A DNA stretch of 64,000 nt from Microbacteriaceae bacterium. Its GTDB lineage: Bacteria > Actinomycetota > Actinomycetes > Actinomycetales > Microbacteriaceae. The notes beneath the pieces were generated by a model. It was not told the origin of the DNA. It did not search any database and was given only the letters and a program-made list of their open reading frames with translations. The translations under genes and the position numbers were made by a program. Positions within the stretch are counted from its first letter, which is position 1. The number at the start of each line of letters is the position of its first letter. The stretch is taken from positions 1-64,000 of the forward strand of contig JANXTR010000012.1 of the NCBI GenBank assembly GCA_025352325.1. The letters run 5' to 3'. Positions 8,984 through 17,884 of this stretch are shown piece by piece.

Positions 8984-10417
8984 ATGGCGACAACCCTCAT
9001 CACCGGCGGCACGGTCGTGTCGGCGACCGGACGCGCCAGCGCCGACGTGCTGATCGACGGCGAGAAGGTCGTCGGCCTGCTGCATCCCGGTTCGGTGCTG
9101 CTCGGCACCGACCTCACCGAGTCAGTTGACACGATCATCGATGCCACGGGCAAGTACGTCATCCCGGGCGGGATCGACGCGCACACCCACTTCGAGCTGC
9201 CGTTCGGCGGCACCGAGGCGTCCGACACCTTCGAGACCGGCACCCGGGCCGCCGCCTGGGGCGGTACGACCACGGTGATCGACTTCGCCGTTCAGACCAC
9301 CGGGACGCGCATTCAGGATGGCCTGGCCAAATGGCACGCGAAGGCCGAGGGCAACTGCGCCATCGACTACGGCTTCCACCAGATCATGGGCGGCGTCGAC
9401 GAGGATTCGCTGAAGGCGATGTCGGGCTTCGCCGACGAGGGCATCACGAGCTACAAGATGTTCATGGCGTACCCGGGCGTCTTTTACTCGGATGACGGCC
9501 AGATCGTCCGCGCGATGCAGAAGGCCGCCGACCTGGGGCTTCTCACGATGATGCACGCCGAGAACGGGCCCGCCATCGACGTGCTCGCCGAGCAGCTCGT
9601 CGCCGCCGGCAAGGTCACGCCGTACTACCACGGCATCGCCCGCGCCTGGCAGATGGAGGAGGAGGCGACGCACCGCGCGATCATGCTCGCCAACCTCACC
9701 GGCGCCCCGCTCTACGTCGTGCACGTCAGCGCCAAGCAGGCCGTCGAGCAGCTCGCCTGGGCCCGCGACAAGGGGCAGAACGTCTTCGGCGAGACCTGCC
9801 CGCAGTACCTCTACCTCTCACTCGAGGAGCAGCTCGGCGCCACGAGCGACGAGTGGGGCAGCTTCGAGGGCGCCAAGTGGGTCTGCTCTACGCCGCTGCG
9901 CTCGCGCGAAGAGGGCCACCAGGATCACATGTGGCAGGCGCTGCGCACCAACGACCTGCAGATGGTCTCCACCGACCACTGCCCGTTCTGCATGAAGGGT
10001 CAGAAGGATCTCGGCATCGGCGATTTCCGCAAGATCCCTAACGGGATCGGCTCGCTCGAGCACCGCATGGACCTCATGTACCAGGGCGTCGTCACCGGCA
10101 AGCTCACGTTGGAGCGCTGGGTCGAGCTGACCAGCACCACCCCGGCCCGCATGTTCGGCATGTATGGCAAGAAGGGCGTCATCGCGCCCGGTGCCGACGG
10201 GGATGTCGTGATCTACGACCCGAACGGTCACACGACGATCTCGAAAGAGACCCACCACATGAACATGGACCACTCGGCCTGGGAGGGCTTCGAGATCGAC
10301 GGCCACGTCGACACCGTGCTCAGCCGTGGCAAGGTCGTCATTCACAACGGCCAGTACCTCGGTCGCACGGGCGACGGCCGCTTCGTGAAGCGCGGCCTCT
10401 CGCAGTACCTGATCTAG
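8984..10417 (+). CDS. hydA: dihydropyrimidinase / D-hydantoinase
   Basis: A 477-residue cyclic amidohydrolase that opens the ring of dihydrouracil, dihydrothymine or 5-substituted hydantoins. Metal ligands are visible: His67 and His69 in GGIDAHTHFELP and the carboxylated Lys158 in TSYKMFMAYPG, with later conserved stretches MMHAENG, YVVHVSA and STDHCPF. Length is normal for the family. It follows the amidohydrolase by 10 bases behind an AAGGAG ribosome site, so ring opening and decarbamoylation are coupled. Sequence cannot separate dihydropyrimidinase from hydantoinase use. Confidence 0.94.
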   Translation: MATTLITGGTVVSATGRASADVLIDGEKVVGLLHPGSVLLGTDLTESVDTIIDATGKYVIPGGIDAHTHFELPFGGTEASDTFETGTRAAAWGGTTTVIDFAVQTTGTRIQDGLAKWHAKAEGNCAIDYGFHQIMGGVDEDSLKAMSGFADEGITSYKMFMAYPGVFYSDDGQIVRAMQKAADLGLLTMMHAENGPAIDVLAEQLVAAGKVTPYYHGIARAWQMEEEATHRAIMLANLTGAPLYVVHVSAKQAVEQLAWARDKGQNVFGETCPQYLYLSLEEQLGATSDEWGSFEGAKWVCSTPLRSREEGHQDHMWQALRTNDLQMVSTDHCPFCMKGQKDLGIGDFRKIPNGIGSLEHRMDLMYQGVVTGKLTLERWVELTSTTPARMFGMYGKKGVIAPGADGDVVIYDPNGHTTISKETHHMNMDHSAWEGFEIDGHVDTVLSRGKVVIHNGQYLGRTGDGRFVKRGLSQYLI

Positions 10418-10436
10418 GAACCGGAGCACACAGCAC

Positions 10437-11465
10437 ATGGACTTCGGAGCAGTACTTCAGACCAACCCGCCCGCCTCGCGCACCATTGCGCTCGCCAAGC
10501 TGGCAGAGCAGCACGGCTTCTCGCACGTCTGGACGTTCGACAGCCACCTGCTCTGGCAGGAGCCGTACGTGATCTACAGCCAGATCCTCGCCGAGACGCG
10601 GCGGGTGAAGGTGGGCCCCTTCGTCACCAACCCGGCGACCCGCGACTGGACGGTCACGGCATCCGTATTCGCCACCCTCAACGAGATGTACGGCAACCGC
10701 ACGGTTGTCGGCATCGGCCGCGGCGACTCGGCGGTGCGCGTCACCAACGGCAAGCCGACGACGCTCAAGGAGCTGCGCGAGTCGATCCACGTCATCCGCG
10801 AGCTCGGCAACAGCCGCGAGGTCGAGTACAACGGCGCGACCCTGCGCTTCCCGTGGAGCGTCGGCAGCGAACTCGAGGTCTGGGTCGCCGCCTACGGCCC
10901 GCTCGCCCTCAAGCTCACTGGCGAGGTGGGCGACGGCTTCATCCTGCAGCTGGCCGATGTCGACATCGCGAAGTGGATGATCACGACCGTCCGTGACTCG
11001 GCGGAGGCTGTCGGTCGGGATCCCGACTCGATCACCTTCTGCGTCGCGGCGCCGTTCTACATCACCGACGGCTCCGAAGCGGGGCTGCAGCACGCGCGCG
11101 AGCAGAGCCGCTGGTTCGGCGGGATGGTGGGCAACCACGTGGCCGACATCGTGTCGAAGTACGGGGCGGACGGCTCAGTGCCGAAGGCCCTCACCGACTA
11201 CATCGCGGGCCGCACCGGCTACGACTACAACTCGCACGGCAAAGCGGGCAACGATCACGTCGACTTCGTGCCCGACGAGATCGTCGACCGCTTCTGCCTG
11301 CTGGGCACGGCAGCCGATCACATCGCGAAGCTCGAGGAGCTCGAGTCGATCGGCGTGAACCAGTTCGCGGGTTATCTGCAGCACGACAACAAGGAGGAGA
11401 CCCTCCGCGTCTACGGCGAGACGGTCATCCCGGCGCTCTCCGACCATCTGACCGCGAAAGCCTGA
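10437..11465 (+). CDS. F420-type LLM-class oxidoreductase, CPS_4043-like
   Basis: A 342-residue luciferase-like (beta/alpha)8 protein resembling the LLM subfamily that tends to occur beside dihydropyrimidinases. It starts DFGAVLQTNPPASRTI and keeps the typical SHVWTFDSHLLWQEPY and VGPFVTNPATRDW stretches. It sits between the hydantoinase and the importer, where a uracil/thymine reductase would be expected, and cofC/cofD lie 4 kb upstream. My inference is that it makes the dihydropyrimidine with F420H2, or oxidises a ring substrate as RutA does with FMN. Neither cofactor nor substrate is proven by sequence. Confidence 0.82.
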   Translation: MDFGAVLQTNPPASRTIALAKLAEQHGFSHVWTFDSHLLWQEPYVIYSQILAETRRVKVGPFVTNPATRDWTVTASVFATLNEMYGNRTVVGIGRGDSAVRVTNGKPTTLKELRESIHVIRELGNSREVEYNGATLRFPWSVGSELEVWVAAYGPLALKLTGEVGDGFILQLADVDIAKWMITTVRDSAEAVGRDPDSITFCVAAPFYITDGSEAGLQHAREQSRWFGGMVGNHVADIVSKYGADGSVPKALTDYIAGRTGYDYNSHGKAGNDHVDFVPDEIVDRFCLLGTAADHIAKLEELESIGVNQFAGYLQHDNKEETLRVYGETVIPALSDHLTAKA

Positions 11466-11497
11466 CCGGCCAGCGCAGACAAGGAACGACCGACCAG

Positions 11498-12367
11498 ATG
11501 AAACGACTCCGCGGGGCACTCCTCGGCATCGCCGGTATCGTCCTGCTCGGAGTGCTCTGGGAGGGCTATAAGGCGCTCGCCCCCGCCATCGGCGTGAAGA
11601 TCGGCGCGATCACGGTGCTGCCGCGCACGAGCGACGCCGCAATGCCGCATCTCGCGACCATGTTGCAGCGCGCGCTCGATCCGGTCACGGCTGCTGCCGG
11701 TTCGCCGCCGCTCTGGACCGCCGTGCTGCAGGCCTCGCTGTTTACCGTGAGCATCGCCGCGGTCAGCTGGGTCGTCGGCGTCATCGTCGGCTTCCTGATC
11801 GCCACGCTCATGCAGCGCTTCCGGACGGCCGAATCCGCGCTGCTGCCGTGGGTCGTGCTCAGTCAGACGGTGCCCCTCATCGCGCTGGCCCCGCTCGTGA
11901 AGCGCTGGGGTTCGCTCGTGCACTTCGGCGCATTCGACTGGCAGGACTGGATGTCGGTGGCCCTGATCGCGAGCTACCTCGCCTTCTTCCCGGTGTCGAT
12001 CGGCGCGCTGCGTGGCTTCGCCTCTCCGGAGCCGGCGCACCTCGACCTGATGCGTGCGTACGGCGTCGGCTGGTGGCGCACCTACCTGCGCCTGCGGGTG
12101 CCGGCGAGCGTGCCGTACCTGGTCCCCGCCCTGCGCCTCGCCGCCGCGAACGCGGTGATCGGCACGGTCGTCGCGGAGGTCTCCATCGGGCTGAGCGGGG
12201 GAGTGGGTCGCATGATCATCGAGTTCGCGCAGACCGGATCCAGTGATCCGGCGAAGCAGTGGGCCCCGATCTTCGGCGCCGTGCTGGTCGGCCTGGTGGC
12301 GGCGGGAGCGGTGGCGCTGCTCGGCCTGGCCCTGCACAAGTACCGCAGAAACGAGGTGACCGCGTGA
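11498..12367 (+). CDS. ABC importer permease, BPD (SsuC/ThiX-like) type
   Basis: A 289-residue inner-membrane permease with an N-terminal helix (residues 7-22), a spacer of about 45 residues, then about five helices. The cytoplasmic EAA loop for ATPase contact appears as HLDLMRAYGVGWWRTYLRLRV around residues 180-200. It overlaps the ATPase gene by 4 bases (GTGA). The operon encodes two different permeases, suggesting a heterodimeric channel. The partner binding protein is of the NMT1/THI5 type, used for pyrimidine-like compounds, which supports uptake of the ring substrate. Confidence 0.88.
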   Translation: MKRLRGALLGIAGIVLLGVLWEGYKALAPAIGVKIGAITVLPRTSDAAMPHLATMLQRALDPVTAAAGSPPLWTAVLQASLFTVSIAAVSWVVGVIVGFLIATLMQRFRTAESALLPWVVLSQTVPLIALAPLVKRWGSLVHFGAFDWQDWMSVALIASYLAFFPVSIGALRGFASPEPAHLDLMRAYGVGWWRTYLRLRVPASVPYLVPALRLAAANAVIGTVVAEVSIGLSGGVGRMIIEFAQTGSSDPAKQWAPIFGAVLVGLVAAGAVALLGLALHKYRRNEVTA

Positions 12368-13191
12368 GCGAGTCGTCCGCAGAGCTCGCCGTCTCGGTCG
12401 CCGAAGTAGGCAAGGTCTTCCCGGCCCGCAAGGGCGGCGGCGTGAGCGCCCTCGAGGCCGTCAGCGTGGACATCGCGGCCGGCGAGTTCGTCTCGCTGAT
12501 CGGCCCCAGCGGCTGCGGCAAGTCGACGCTCATGCGTCTCGTCGCCGACCTGGATTCCCCGAGCTCCGGCACGATCACCGTGTTCGGCAAGTCGGCCCGC
12601 CAGGCGCGGCGCGACCAGGACTACGGCATCGCTTTCCAGCAGGCCGGACTCCTGCCGTGGCGCACGGTGCGCGAGAACATCGAGCTCCCGCTCCAACTGC
12701 ACGGCGTGGGGAAGGCGGCCCGGCGGGCGCGGGCGAGCGAGCTGATCGAGCTGGTCGGACTCGGTGACTTCGGGGACCGGCATCCCGATCAGCTCTCGGG
12801 CGGCATGCAGCAGCGCGTCGCGATCGCCCGCTCGCTGGCCGAGAGCCCGCGACTGCTGCTGATGGACGAGCCGTTCGGCGCCCTCGACGAGATGACGCGC
12901 GAGCGGATGCAGACCGAGCTGGCGAGGCTGCGCGCCGAGACCGGGGCGGCCGTCGTGTTCGTGACGCACTCGATCCCGGAGGCCGTGTACCTCTCGGATC
13001 GCGTGGTCGTCATGTCGCCGCGACCGGGTCGCATCGTCCAGGTGCTCGACATGAAGCTCGGGGGAGCGGAGGACCGCACCGACGCTCTGCGCGAGGACGC
13101 CCACTTCTTCGAGCGCGTAAGCGCGGTGCGTGAGGCGCTGCACGGTGACCCCGCCTCGGCCGCGCGGGCCCGGGGAGCGGAGACTCGATGA
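12364..13191 (+). CDS. ABC importer ATP-binding protein
   Basis: A 275-residue nitrate/sulfonate-type ATPase starting at GTG 12364, which overlaps the permease stop. Walker A GPSGCGKST lies near residue 47, the signature LSGGMQQRVAIARSL near 143 and Walker B LLLMDEPFGALDE near 163. It powers import through the two flanking permeases. The stop overlaps the next ATG by 4 bases, so translation is coupled through three genes. Confidence 0.93.
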   Translation: MSESSAELAVSVAEVGKVFPARKGGGVSALEAVSVDIAAGEFVSLIGPSGCGKSTLMRLVADLDSPSSGTITVFGKSARQARRDQDYGIAFQQAGLLPWRTVRENIELPLQLHGVGKAARRARASELIELVGLGDFGDRHPDQLSGGMQQRVAIARSLAESPRLLLMDEPFGALDEMTRERMQTELARLRAETGAAVVFVTHSIPEAVYLSDRVVVMSPRPGRIVQVLDMKLGGAEDRTDALREDAHFFERVSAVREALHGDPASAARARGAETR

Positions 13192-13952
13192 GCCGGAGCC
13201 GAACTGTTCGCATCCTCGCCCCGATCCTCTTCGGGCTCGCGGTTCTCGCCCTCTGGCAGGGTCTCGTGGTCGCGCTGCACATCCTGCCGTTCGTTCTGCC
13301 GGGGCCGATCGCGATCGGCACGCAGTTCGGGCTGCGTGCCCCCTTCGTGCTGACGTCGGCGCTCGTCACCGCGGGCAACGCGTTGGCGGGCCTCCTCATC
13401 GGGACCGTGCTGGCCGCCGTGTTTGCCGCGCTCACCGCCTCGGTGCGCGTGCTCGATGAGCTCAGCGCGCCGCTCGTGACCGCGGCATCCGTGATCCCGA
13501 TCGTGTCGCTGGCGCCCGCCCTTTACACGATGTTCGGTGCCGACGTGCAGACCGCACGCGTGCTCATCGCGGCGCTCGCGGCCTTCATCCCGGTGTACTT
13601 CAACACGCTGCGCGGCCTGCGCACCGTGCAGCCGATCCATCGTGATCTGATGCGCAGCTACGCCGCGAGCCGGTGGCAGGCGACCCGCGCCGTCACCGTG
13701 CCCGGCGCGCTACCCTACTTTTTCACCGGGGTGCGGGTTGCCTCCTCGCTCGCCGTGATCTCCTCCCTCATCGCGGAGGACTTCGGCGGCCCGATCAACG
13801 GGCTCGGCACGTCCATCACCTCGGCGGTCTCGTCGAGCAACTACCCCCTCGCCTGGGCATTCGTCCTCGGCGCGATCATCACCGGTCTCGTGTTCTACTG
13901 CGTGACCGTGGGATTGGAGACCGCTGCAACGTGGCATCGCGCATCCGCCTGA
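13188..13952 (+). CDS. ABC importer permease, second BPD-type subunit
   Basis: A 254-residue permease of about six helices, shorter than and divergent from the first. Its EAA-type loop reads HRDLMRSYAASRWQATRAVTV near residues 150-170. With the 289-residue permease it probably forms a heterodimeric channel on the single ATPase. It starts in an ATGA overlap with the ATPase gene. The following 89 bases lead to the binding-protein gene behind a strong AAAGGAGG ribosome site. Confidence 0.88.
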   Translation: MSRSRTVRILAPILFGLAVLALWQGLVVALHILPFVLPGPIAIGTQFGLRAPFVLTSALVTAGNALAGLLIGTVLAAVFAALTASVRVLDELSAPLVTAASVIPIVSLAPALYTMFGADVQTARVLIAALAAFIPVYFNTLRGLRTVQPIHRDLMRSYAASRWQATRAVTVPGALPYFFTGVRVASSLAVISSLIAEDFGGPINGLGTSITSAVSSSNYPLAWAFVLGAIITGLVFYCVTVGLETAATWHRASA

Positions 13953-14041
13953 AGGTGCCGCCCTTGCATGGCGGCCCGACGCATCACGAATAGCACGACC
14001 ACCCAGAGCATCACCTCATCCATCACAAAGGAGGCAGCACC

Positions 14042-15196
14042 ATGAAACACAGCTCACGCATCAGGCTCGGGCTCGGCGCGCTCGGTATCAGCGCCGCACT
14101 CGTGCTCAGCGGCTGCGCCAGCGGCGGCGGCACATCGGCCAGCAGCTCCGCCGACAGCGGCAAGCTCACCCCCATCACCCTGCAGTTGCAGTGGGTCGCC
14201 CAGGCGCAGTTCGCCGGGTACTACGCGGCGGTCGCGCAGGGCTTCTACAAGAAGGAGGGGCTCGACGTCACGATCAAGGAGGCCGGAACCACCACCGTCC
14301 CGATCGATGCGCTCGCTGCCGGCGACGCCGACTATGCGATCTCGTGGGTTCCGAAGGTGCTTGGCTCGATCGAGCAGGGCACCAACGTGACCGACGTGGC
14401 GCAGATCTTCGAGCGCAGCGGCACCACGCAGATCTCCTTCAAGGACAAGAACATCACCACGGCCGCCGACCTTAAGGGCAAGACGGTCGGCAGCTGGGGC
14501 TACGGCAACCAGTGGGAGCTGTTCGCCGGCATGCAGAAGGCCGGCATCGACACGACGAGCGGCATCAAGCTCGTGCAGCAGGCGTTCGACATGAACGGCT
14601 TCCTGGCCGGGGACATCGGCGCTGCCCAGGCGATGACGTACAACGAGTACGCGCAGGTGCTCGAGACGGTGAATCCCAAGACGGGCGCGCTGTATCAGCC
14701 GAGCGACCTCAACGTCATCAACTGGAACCACGAGGGCACCGCGATGCTCCAGGACGCCATCTGGGCCAACGCCGACAAACTCGCGAGCGACAAGACCTAC
14801 GCCGCGAACACGACGAAGTTCATCAAGGCGTCGATCGAAGGCTGGATCTACGCCCGTGACAACCCCGAGAAGGCGGCCGGCATCGTGACGGCGGCCGGAT
14901 CCACTCTGGGGACGAGCCACCAGCTCTGGATGACCAACGAGGTCAACAAGCTGATCTGGCCGTCGACCGGTGGCATCGGTGTCATCCAGAAGAAGGCATG
15001 GGACCAGACGGTGAAGATCGCCAAGAGCACCAAGGACGACACCGGGTCGACCATCCTCACGCAGGATCCGCCGTCGACGGCGTACTCCAACAAGTACGTC
15101 GACGCGGCGCTGAAGGAACTCAAGGCCGAGAAGGTGGACGTGCTCGGCGCGTCGTTTGCGCCTCTCACCGTCACCCTCAAGGAGGGTGGCAAGTAG
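14042..15196 (+). CDS. ABC importer substrate-binding lipoprotein, NMT1/THI5-like
   Basis: A 384-residue lipoprotein. The signal peptide ends in the lipobox LVLSGC, with Cys near residue 22, then a Ser/Gly linker. The mature part begins TPITLQLQWVAQAQFAGYY, the conserved opening of NMT1/THI5-like binding proteins that recognise pyrimidine-like or riboflavin ligands. AAAGGAGG precedes ATG by eight bases, the best ribosome site of the operon, which suits a protein needed in excess. A 16-bp hairpin follows the stop. The ligand is inferred to be the ring compound degraded by hydA. Confidence 0.9.
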   Translation: MKHSSRIRLGLGALGISAALVLSGCASGGGTSASSSADSGKLTPITLQLQWVAQAQFAGYYAAVAQGFYKKEGLDVTIKEAGTTTVPIDALAAGDADYAISWVPKVLGSIEQGTNVTDVAQIFERSGTTQISFKDKNITTAADLKGKTVGSWGYGNQWELFAGMQKAGIDTTSGIKLVQQAFDMNGFLAGDIGAAQAMTYNEYAQVLETVNPKTGALYQPSDLNVINWNHEGTAMLQDAIWANADKLASDKTYAANTTKFIKASIEGWIYARDNPEKAAGIVTAAGSTLGTSHQLWMTNEVNKLIWPSTGGIGVIQKKAWDQTVKIAKSTKDDTGSTILTQDPPSTAYSNKYVDAALKELKAEKVDVLGASFAPLTVTLKEGGK

Positions 15197-15204
15197 CACG
15201 CACC

Positions 15205-15244
15205 ACCTCGGATGCGACGGTCTCAGCGCCGTCGCATCCGAGGT
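15205..15244 (+). terminator. 16-bp perfect hairpin after the binding-protein gene
   Basis: Arms 15205-15220 and 15229-15244 pair without mismatch around an 8-base loop, 8 bases after the stop. No T-run follows, and a same-strand gene starts 33 bases on, so partial termination or mRNA stabilisation that raises binding-protein yield over the aminotransferase is likelier than full termination. Confidence 0.6.
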
Positions 15245-15276
15245 ACCACCCCGCATCTCTCGTCGAAAGAAGCACC

Positions 15277-16647
15277 ATGAGCGACACCAGCACCAGCACC
15301 AGCACCGCCACCGACACCGACACCGCCGCCGACCTCGGCGCGCGCGCCCTCGAACTGGATCGCGCCCACGTCTTCCATTCCTGGTCGGCACAGGCGGCGC
15401 TGAAGCCCTTCGTCATCGCCGGAGCGCTCGGCTGTGAGGTCTGGGACTTCGAGGGCATTCGCTACCTCGACTTCTCGAGCCAGCTTGTCAACATGAACAT
15501 CGGCCACGCGCATCCGAAGGTGGTGGCCGCGATCCAGCAGCAGGCGGCGATCCTGCCGAGCGTCGCGCCCGCGCACGCCAACCTGACGCGTGGCGAAGCC
15601 GCCCAGCGCATCCTCTCGAAGGCGGGCGCGCCATTCACCAAGATCTTCTTCACCAACGGCGGGGCGGATGCCAATGAGAACGCCATGCGCATGGCTCGCC
15701 TGGTCACGGGCCGCGACAAGGTTCTGAGCCAATACCGCAGCTACCACGGCAACACCGGAGCCGCCATCGTCGCCACCGGCGACTGGCGCCGCGTGCCGAA
15801 CGAGTTCGCGCGCGGACACGTGCACTTCTTCGGTCCGTTCGCCTACCGTTCCGAGTTCTGGTCGACAACGCCCGAGCAGGAGACCGAGCGCGCCCTGCAC
15901 AGCCTGGAGCGCATCATCCAGGCCGAGGGGGCCGACTCGTTCGCCGCCCTGCTGGTCGAGGGCGTGCCCGGCACGGCCGGGGTACTCGTGCCGCCGCCCG
16001 GCTACTTCGCCGGGCTCCGCGGGCTCGCCGACAAATACGGCTTCCTGCTTATCGTCGACGAGGTCATGTCCGGATTCGGGCGTACCGGCGACTGGTTCGC
16101 CTGGCAGAACGAGACCATCAACCCGGACCGCGTGGTCCCCGACCTGATCACCTTCGCCAAGGGCGTCAACTCGGGCTACGTGCCCGCGGGCGGCGTGATC
16201 ATCTCGGAGGCGATCGCGCGCGAGTTCGACGACCAGGTGTTCCCCGGCGGGTTGACCTACAGCGGGCATCCGCTGGCGATGGCCTCGATCGTGGCCGCGC
16301 TGGACGCGATGGACGAGGAGGGCATCGTCGAGAACGCCGCGAGGATCGGACGCGAGGTGCTCGGCCCCGGCCTCGTCGAGCTCGCGTCGCGGCATCCGAT
16401 GATCGGCGAGGTCCGCGGTCTTGGCGTCTTCTGGGCGCTCGACCTGGTGACGGATGCCGCCACCCGCGAACCCGTCAACGCCGCCACCGTCGGACTGCTG
16501 AAAGCCGAGCTGCTGAAACGCGGACTGTTGCCCTTCAGCGCCGACAACCGCATCCATGTCGTCCCGCCCTGCACGGTCACCGCTGAGCAGGTGGCGACGG
16601 CGCTCGCGATCTACGACGAGGCGTTCACGGCGGTCGAGGCGATCTGA
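15277..16647 (+). CDS. class III aminotransferase, probable beta-alanine (omega-amino acid) transaminase
   Basis: A 456-residue PLP enzyme of the ornithine/omega-transaminase class. The internal aldimine lysine is K295 in LITFAKGVNSGYVP, with LLIVDEVMSGFGRTG carrying the Asp that holds the pyridine nitrogen. In this operon it would take beta-alanine or beta-aminoisobutyrate, the product of the upstream hydrolases, to malonate or methylmalonate semialdehyde with pyruvate. No semialdehyde dehydrogenase gene is adjacent. ATG 15277 opens an unusual Thr/Ser/Asp-rich tail of about 20 residues. Taurine or another omega-amine is the main alternative substrate. Confidence 0.87.
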   Translation: MSDTSTSTSTATDTDTAADLGARALELDRAHVFHSWSAQAALKPFVIAGALGCEVWDFEGIRYLDFSSQLVNMNIGHAHPKVVAAIQQQAAILPSVAPAHANLTRGEAAQRILSKAGAPFTKIFFTNGGADANENAMRMARLVTGRDKVLSQYRSYHGNTGAAIVATGDWRRVPNEFARGHVHFFGPFAYRSEFWSTTPEQETERALHSLERIIQAEGADSFAALLVEGVPGTAGVLVPPPGYFAGLRGLADKYGFLLIVDEVMSGFGRTGDWFAWQNETINPDRVVPDLITFAKGVNSGYVPAGGVIISEAIAREFDDQVFPGGLTYSGHPLAMASIVAALDAMDEEGIVENAARIGREVLGPGLVELASRHPMIGEVRGLGVFWALDLVTDAATREPVNAATVGLLKAELLKRGLLPFSADNRIHVVPPCTVTAEQVATALAIYDEAFTAVEAI

Positions 16648-16692
16648 CTCGCACCTGGCCGTCGCCCGAAAGTCGAGCGGGAGGGCGTCGAG

Positions 16693-16713
16693 ATAGTTTA
16701 GCTTTTCAACTAT
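16693..16713 (+). promoter_or_regulatory. crtY promoter with operator-like palindrome over the start codon
   Basis: ATAGTT (16693-16698) and AACTAT (16708-16713) are an inverted repeat whose right arm overlaps the crtY ATG at 16712. TAGCTT at 16699-16704 lies 7 bases before the ATG, where a -10 box for a leaderless transcript would sit. A MarR-type repressor is the likely reader by analogy with actinobacterial carotenoid genes; none is encoded nearby. Confidence 0.5.
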
Positions 16714-17884
16714 GTCTTCTTCGGCGGCCGATGCCGACCTCGTGATCCTCGGGGCCGGCTGTGCCGGACTCTCCCTCGCGGCTCGGCTGGCGCGGTCGTC
16801 GAATCCTCTGCGGGTCGAGATCATCGAGCCGCGCACCGGGTACGACGACGATCGCAGCTGGTGCTTCTGGCGCCCGGACCGGCACGACTTGACCGATCTG
16901 GTGTCGCACAGCTGGGACAGTTGGCGCTTCTCGGGAGCCCGCGGTCCGGCCCTGCACCACCGGGTGGCGGGCCTGAGCTACCAGTATTTGCGGGGGAGTG
17001 ACTTCTACCGGCGCGCACTGCAGCGGATCGGCGGCGCCCCGGACGTTCGGATCCGCTCCGGCGCGCACGCGACCGAGCTCGTCCCGGTCGGAGACGGCCC
17101 CGGAGCGCTCGTGCGCGTGGAGACCGATCGGGGCAGCATCCTCGCTCGCCATGTCGTCGATACCCGGCCGCGTGCGATGCCCGCCGCGATTTACCAGAGC
17201 TTCAGCGGCGTCGAGATCGAAAGCGAGCACCTCCTTCCGTTCGACCAGGGGGAGGCCGGGCTGATGGATGCGATGGCCACGGATTCGACCGGCATGCACT
17301 TCCGCTACACGCTCCCACTCGGCCCGACGCGCGCACTCGTCGAATGGACACGCTTCAGCGTCGCGCCCGTGCCGGCCGCCACGTTGGCCGACGAACTTGC
17401 CGGCGAACTCGGGCGGCTGGGACTGGACGGCGCCCGGGTGGTCCGGCGCGAGGGAGGCGTCCTGCCGATGGGGACGACGGTCGCGCTCCCGGCGGTTCCG
17501 CCCGGAGTGGTGGTCGCCGGCAACTCGGGTGGGGCGCTCCGGGCAGCGTCAGGCTACGGATTCCTGCGCATCCAGGCCTGGGCGCGCGCGTGCGCCGACC
17601 GGCTCGAGCGGGGAGGGCCGCCCGTCGGGCATCCCGCAGAGCCCTGGCTGCGACGCTCGATGGATCGCATCTTCCTGCAGGCGGTGCGCGCCGATCTCGA
17701 TCGGACCCCCGAATACTTCCTCGCCCTCGCCCGGCGAATGCCCCCCGCGGGTCTGGTCAGATTCCTGAGCGACGCCGCCCGACTCGGCGACTATGCCGGC
17801 CTGATCGCCAGCCTTCCCACCGCACCGTTCCTGCGCCAGCTGGTGCCGAGCGGCACGGCTGTCCGAGAGCTGGTGCGCGCGTGA
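16712..17884 (+). CDS. crtY: lycopene beta-cyclase, CrtY type
   Basis: A 390-residue FAD/NAD(P)-dependent membrane-associated cyclase converting lycopene to beta-carotene. The Rossmann motif LVILGAGCAGLSLAARL lies near residues 10-27, followed by DDRSWCFW, typical of bacterial CrtY. Length is normal. It overlaps blh by 4 bases (GTGA), so beta-carotene is made for cleavage to retinal. No crtE, crtB or crtI is in the window, so lycopene must come from elsewhere. The single-chain CrtY differs from the two-subunit cyclases known for C50 carotenoids in related bacteria. Confidence 0.9.
   Translation: MSSSAADADLVILGAGCAGLSLAARLARSSNPLRVEIIEPRTGYDDDRSWCFWRPDRHDLTDLVSHSWDSWRFSGARGPALHHRVAGLSYQYLRGSDFYRRALQRIGGAPDVRIRSGAHATELVPVGDGPGALVRVETDRGSILARHVVDTRPRAMPAAIYQSFSGVEIESEHLLPFDQGEAGLMDAMATDSTGMHFRYTLPLGPTRALVEWTRFSVAPVPAATLADELAGELGRLGLDGARVVRREGGVLPMGTTVALPAVPPGVVVAGNSGGALRAASGYGFLRIQAWARACADRLERGGPPVGHPAEPWLRRSMDRIFLQAVRADLDRTPEYFLALARRMPPAGLVRFLSDAARLGDYAGLIASLPTAPFLRQLVPSGTAVRELVRA

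Noticed and set aside
15223-16836. Minus-strand frame opposite the aminotransferase
   Set aside because: Arg/Gly-rich translation without domains; the aminotransferase is unambiguous.
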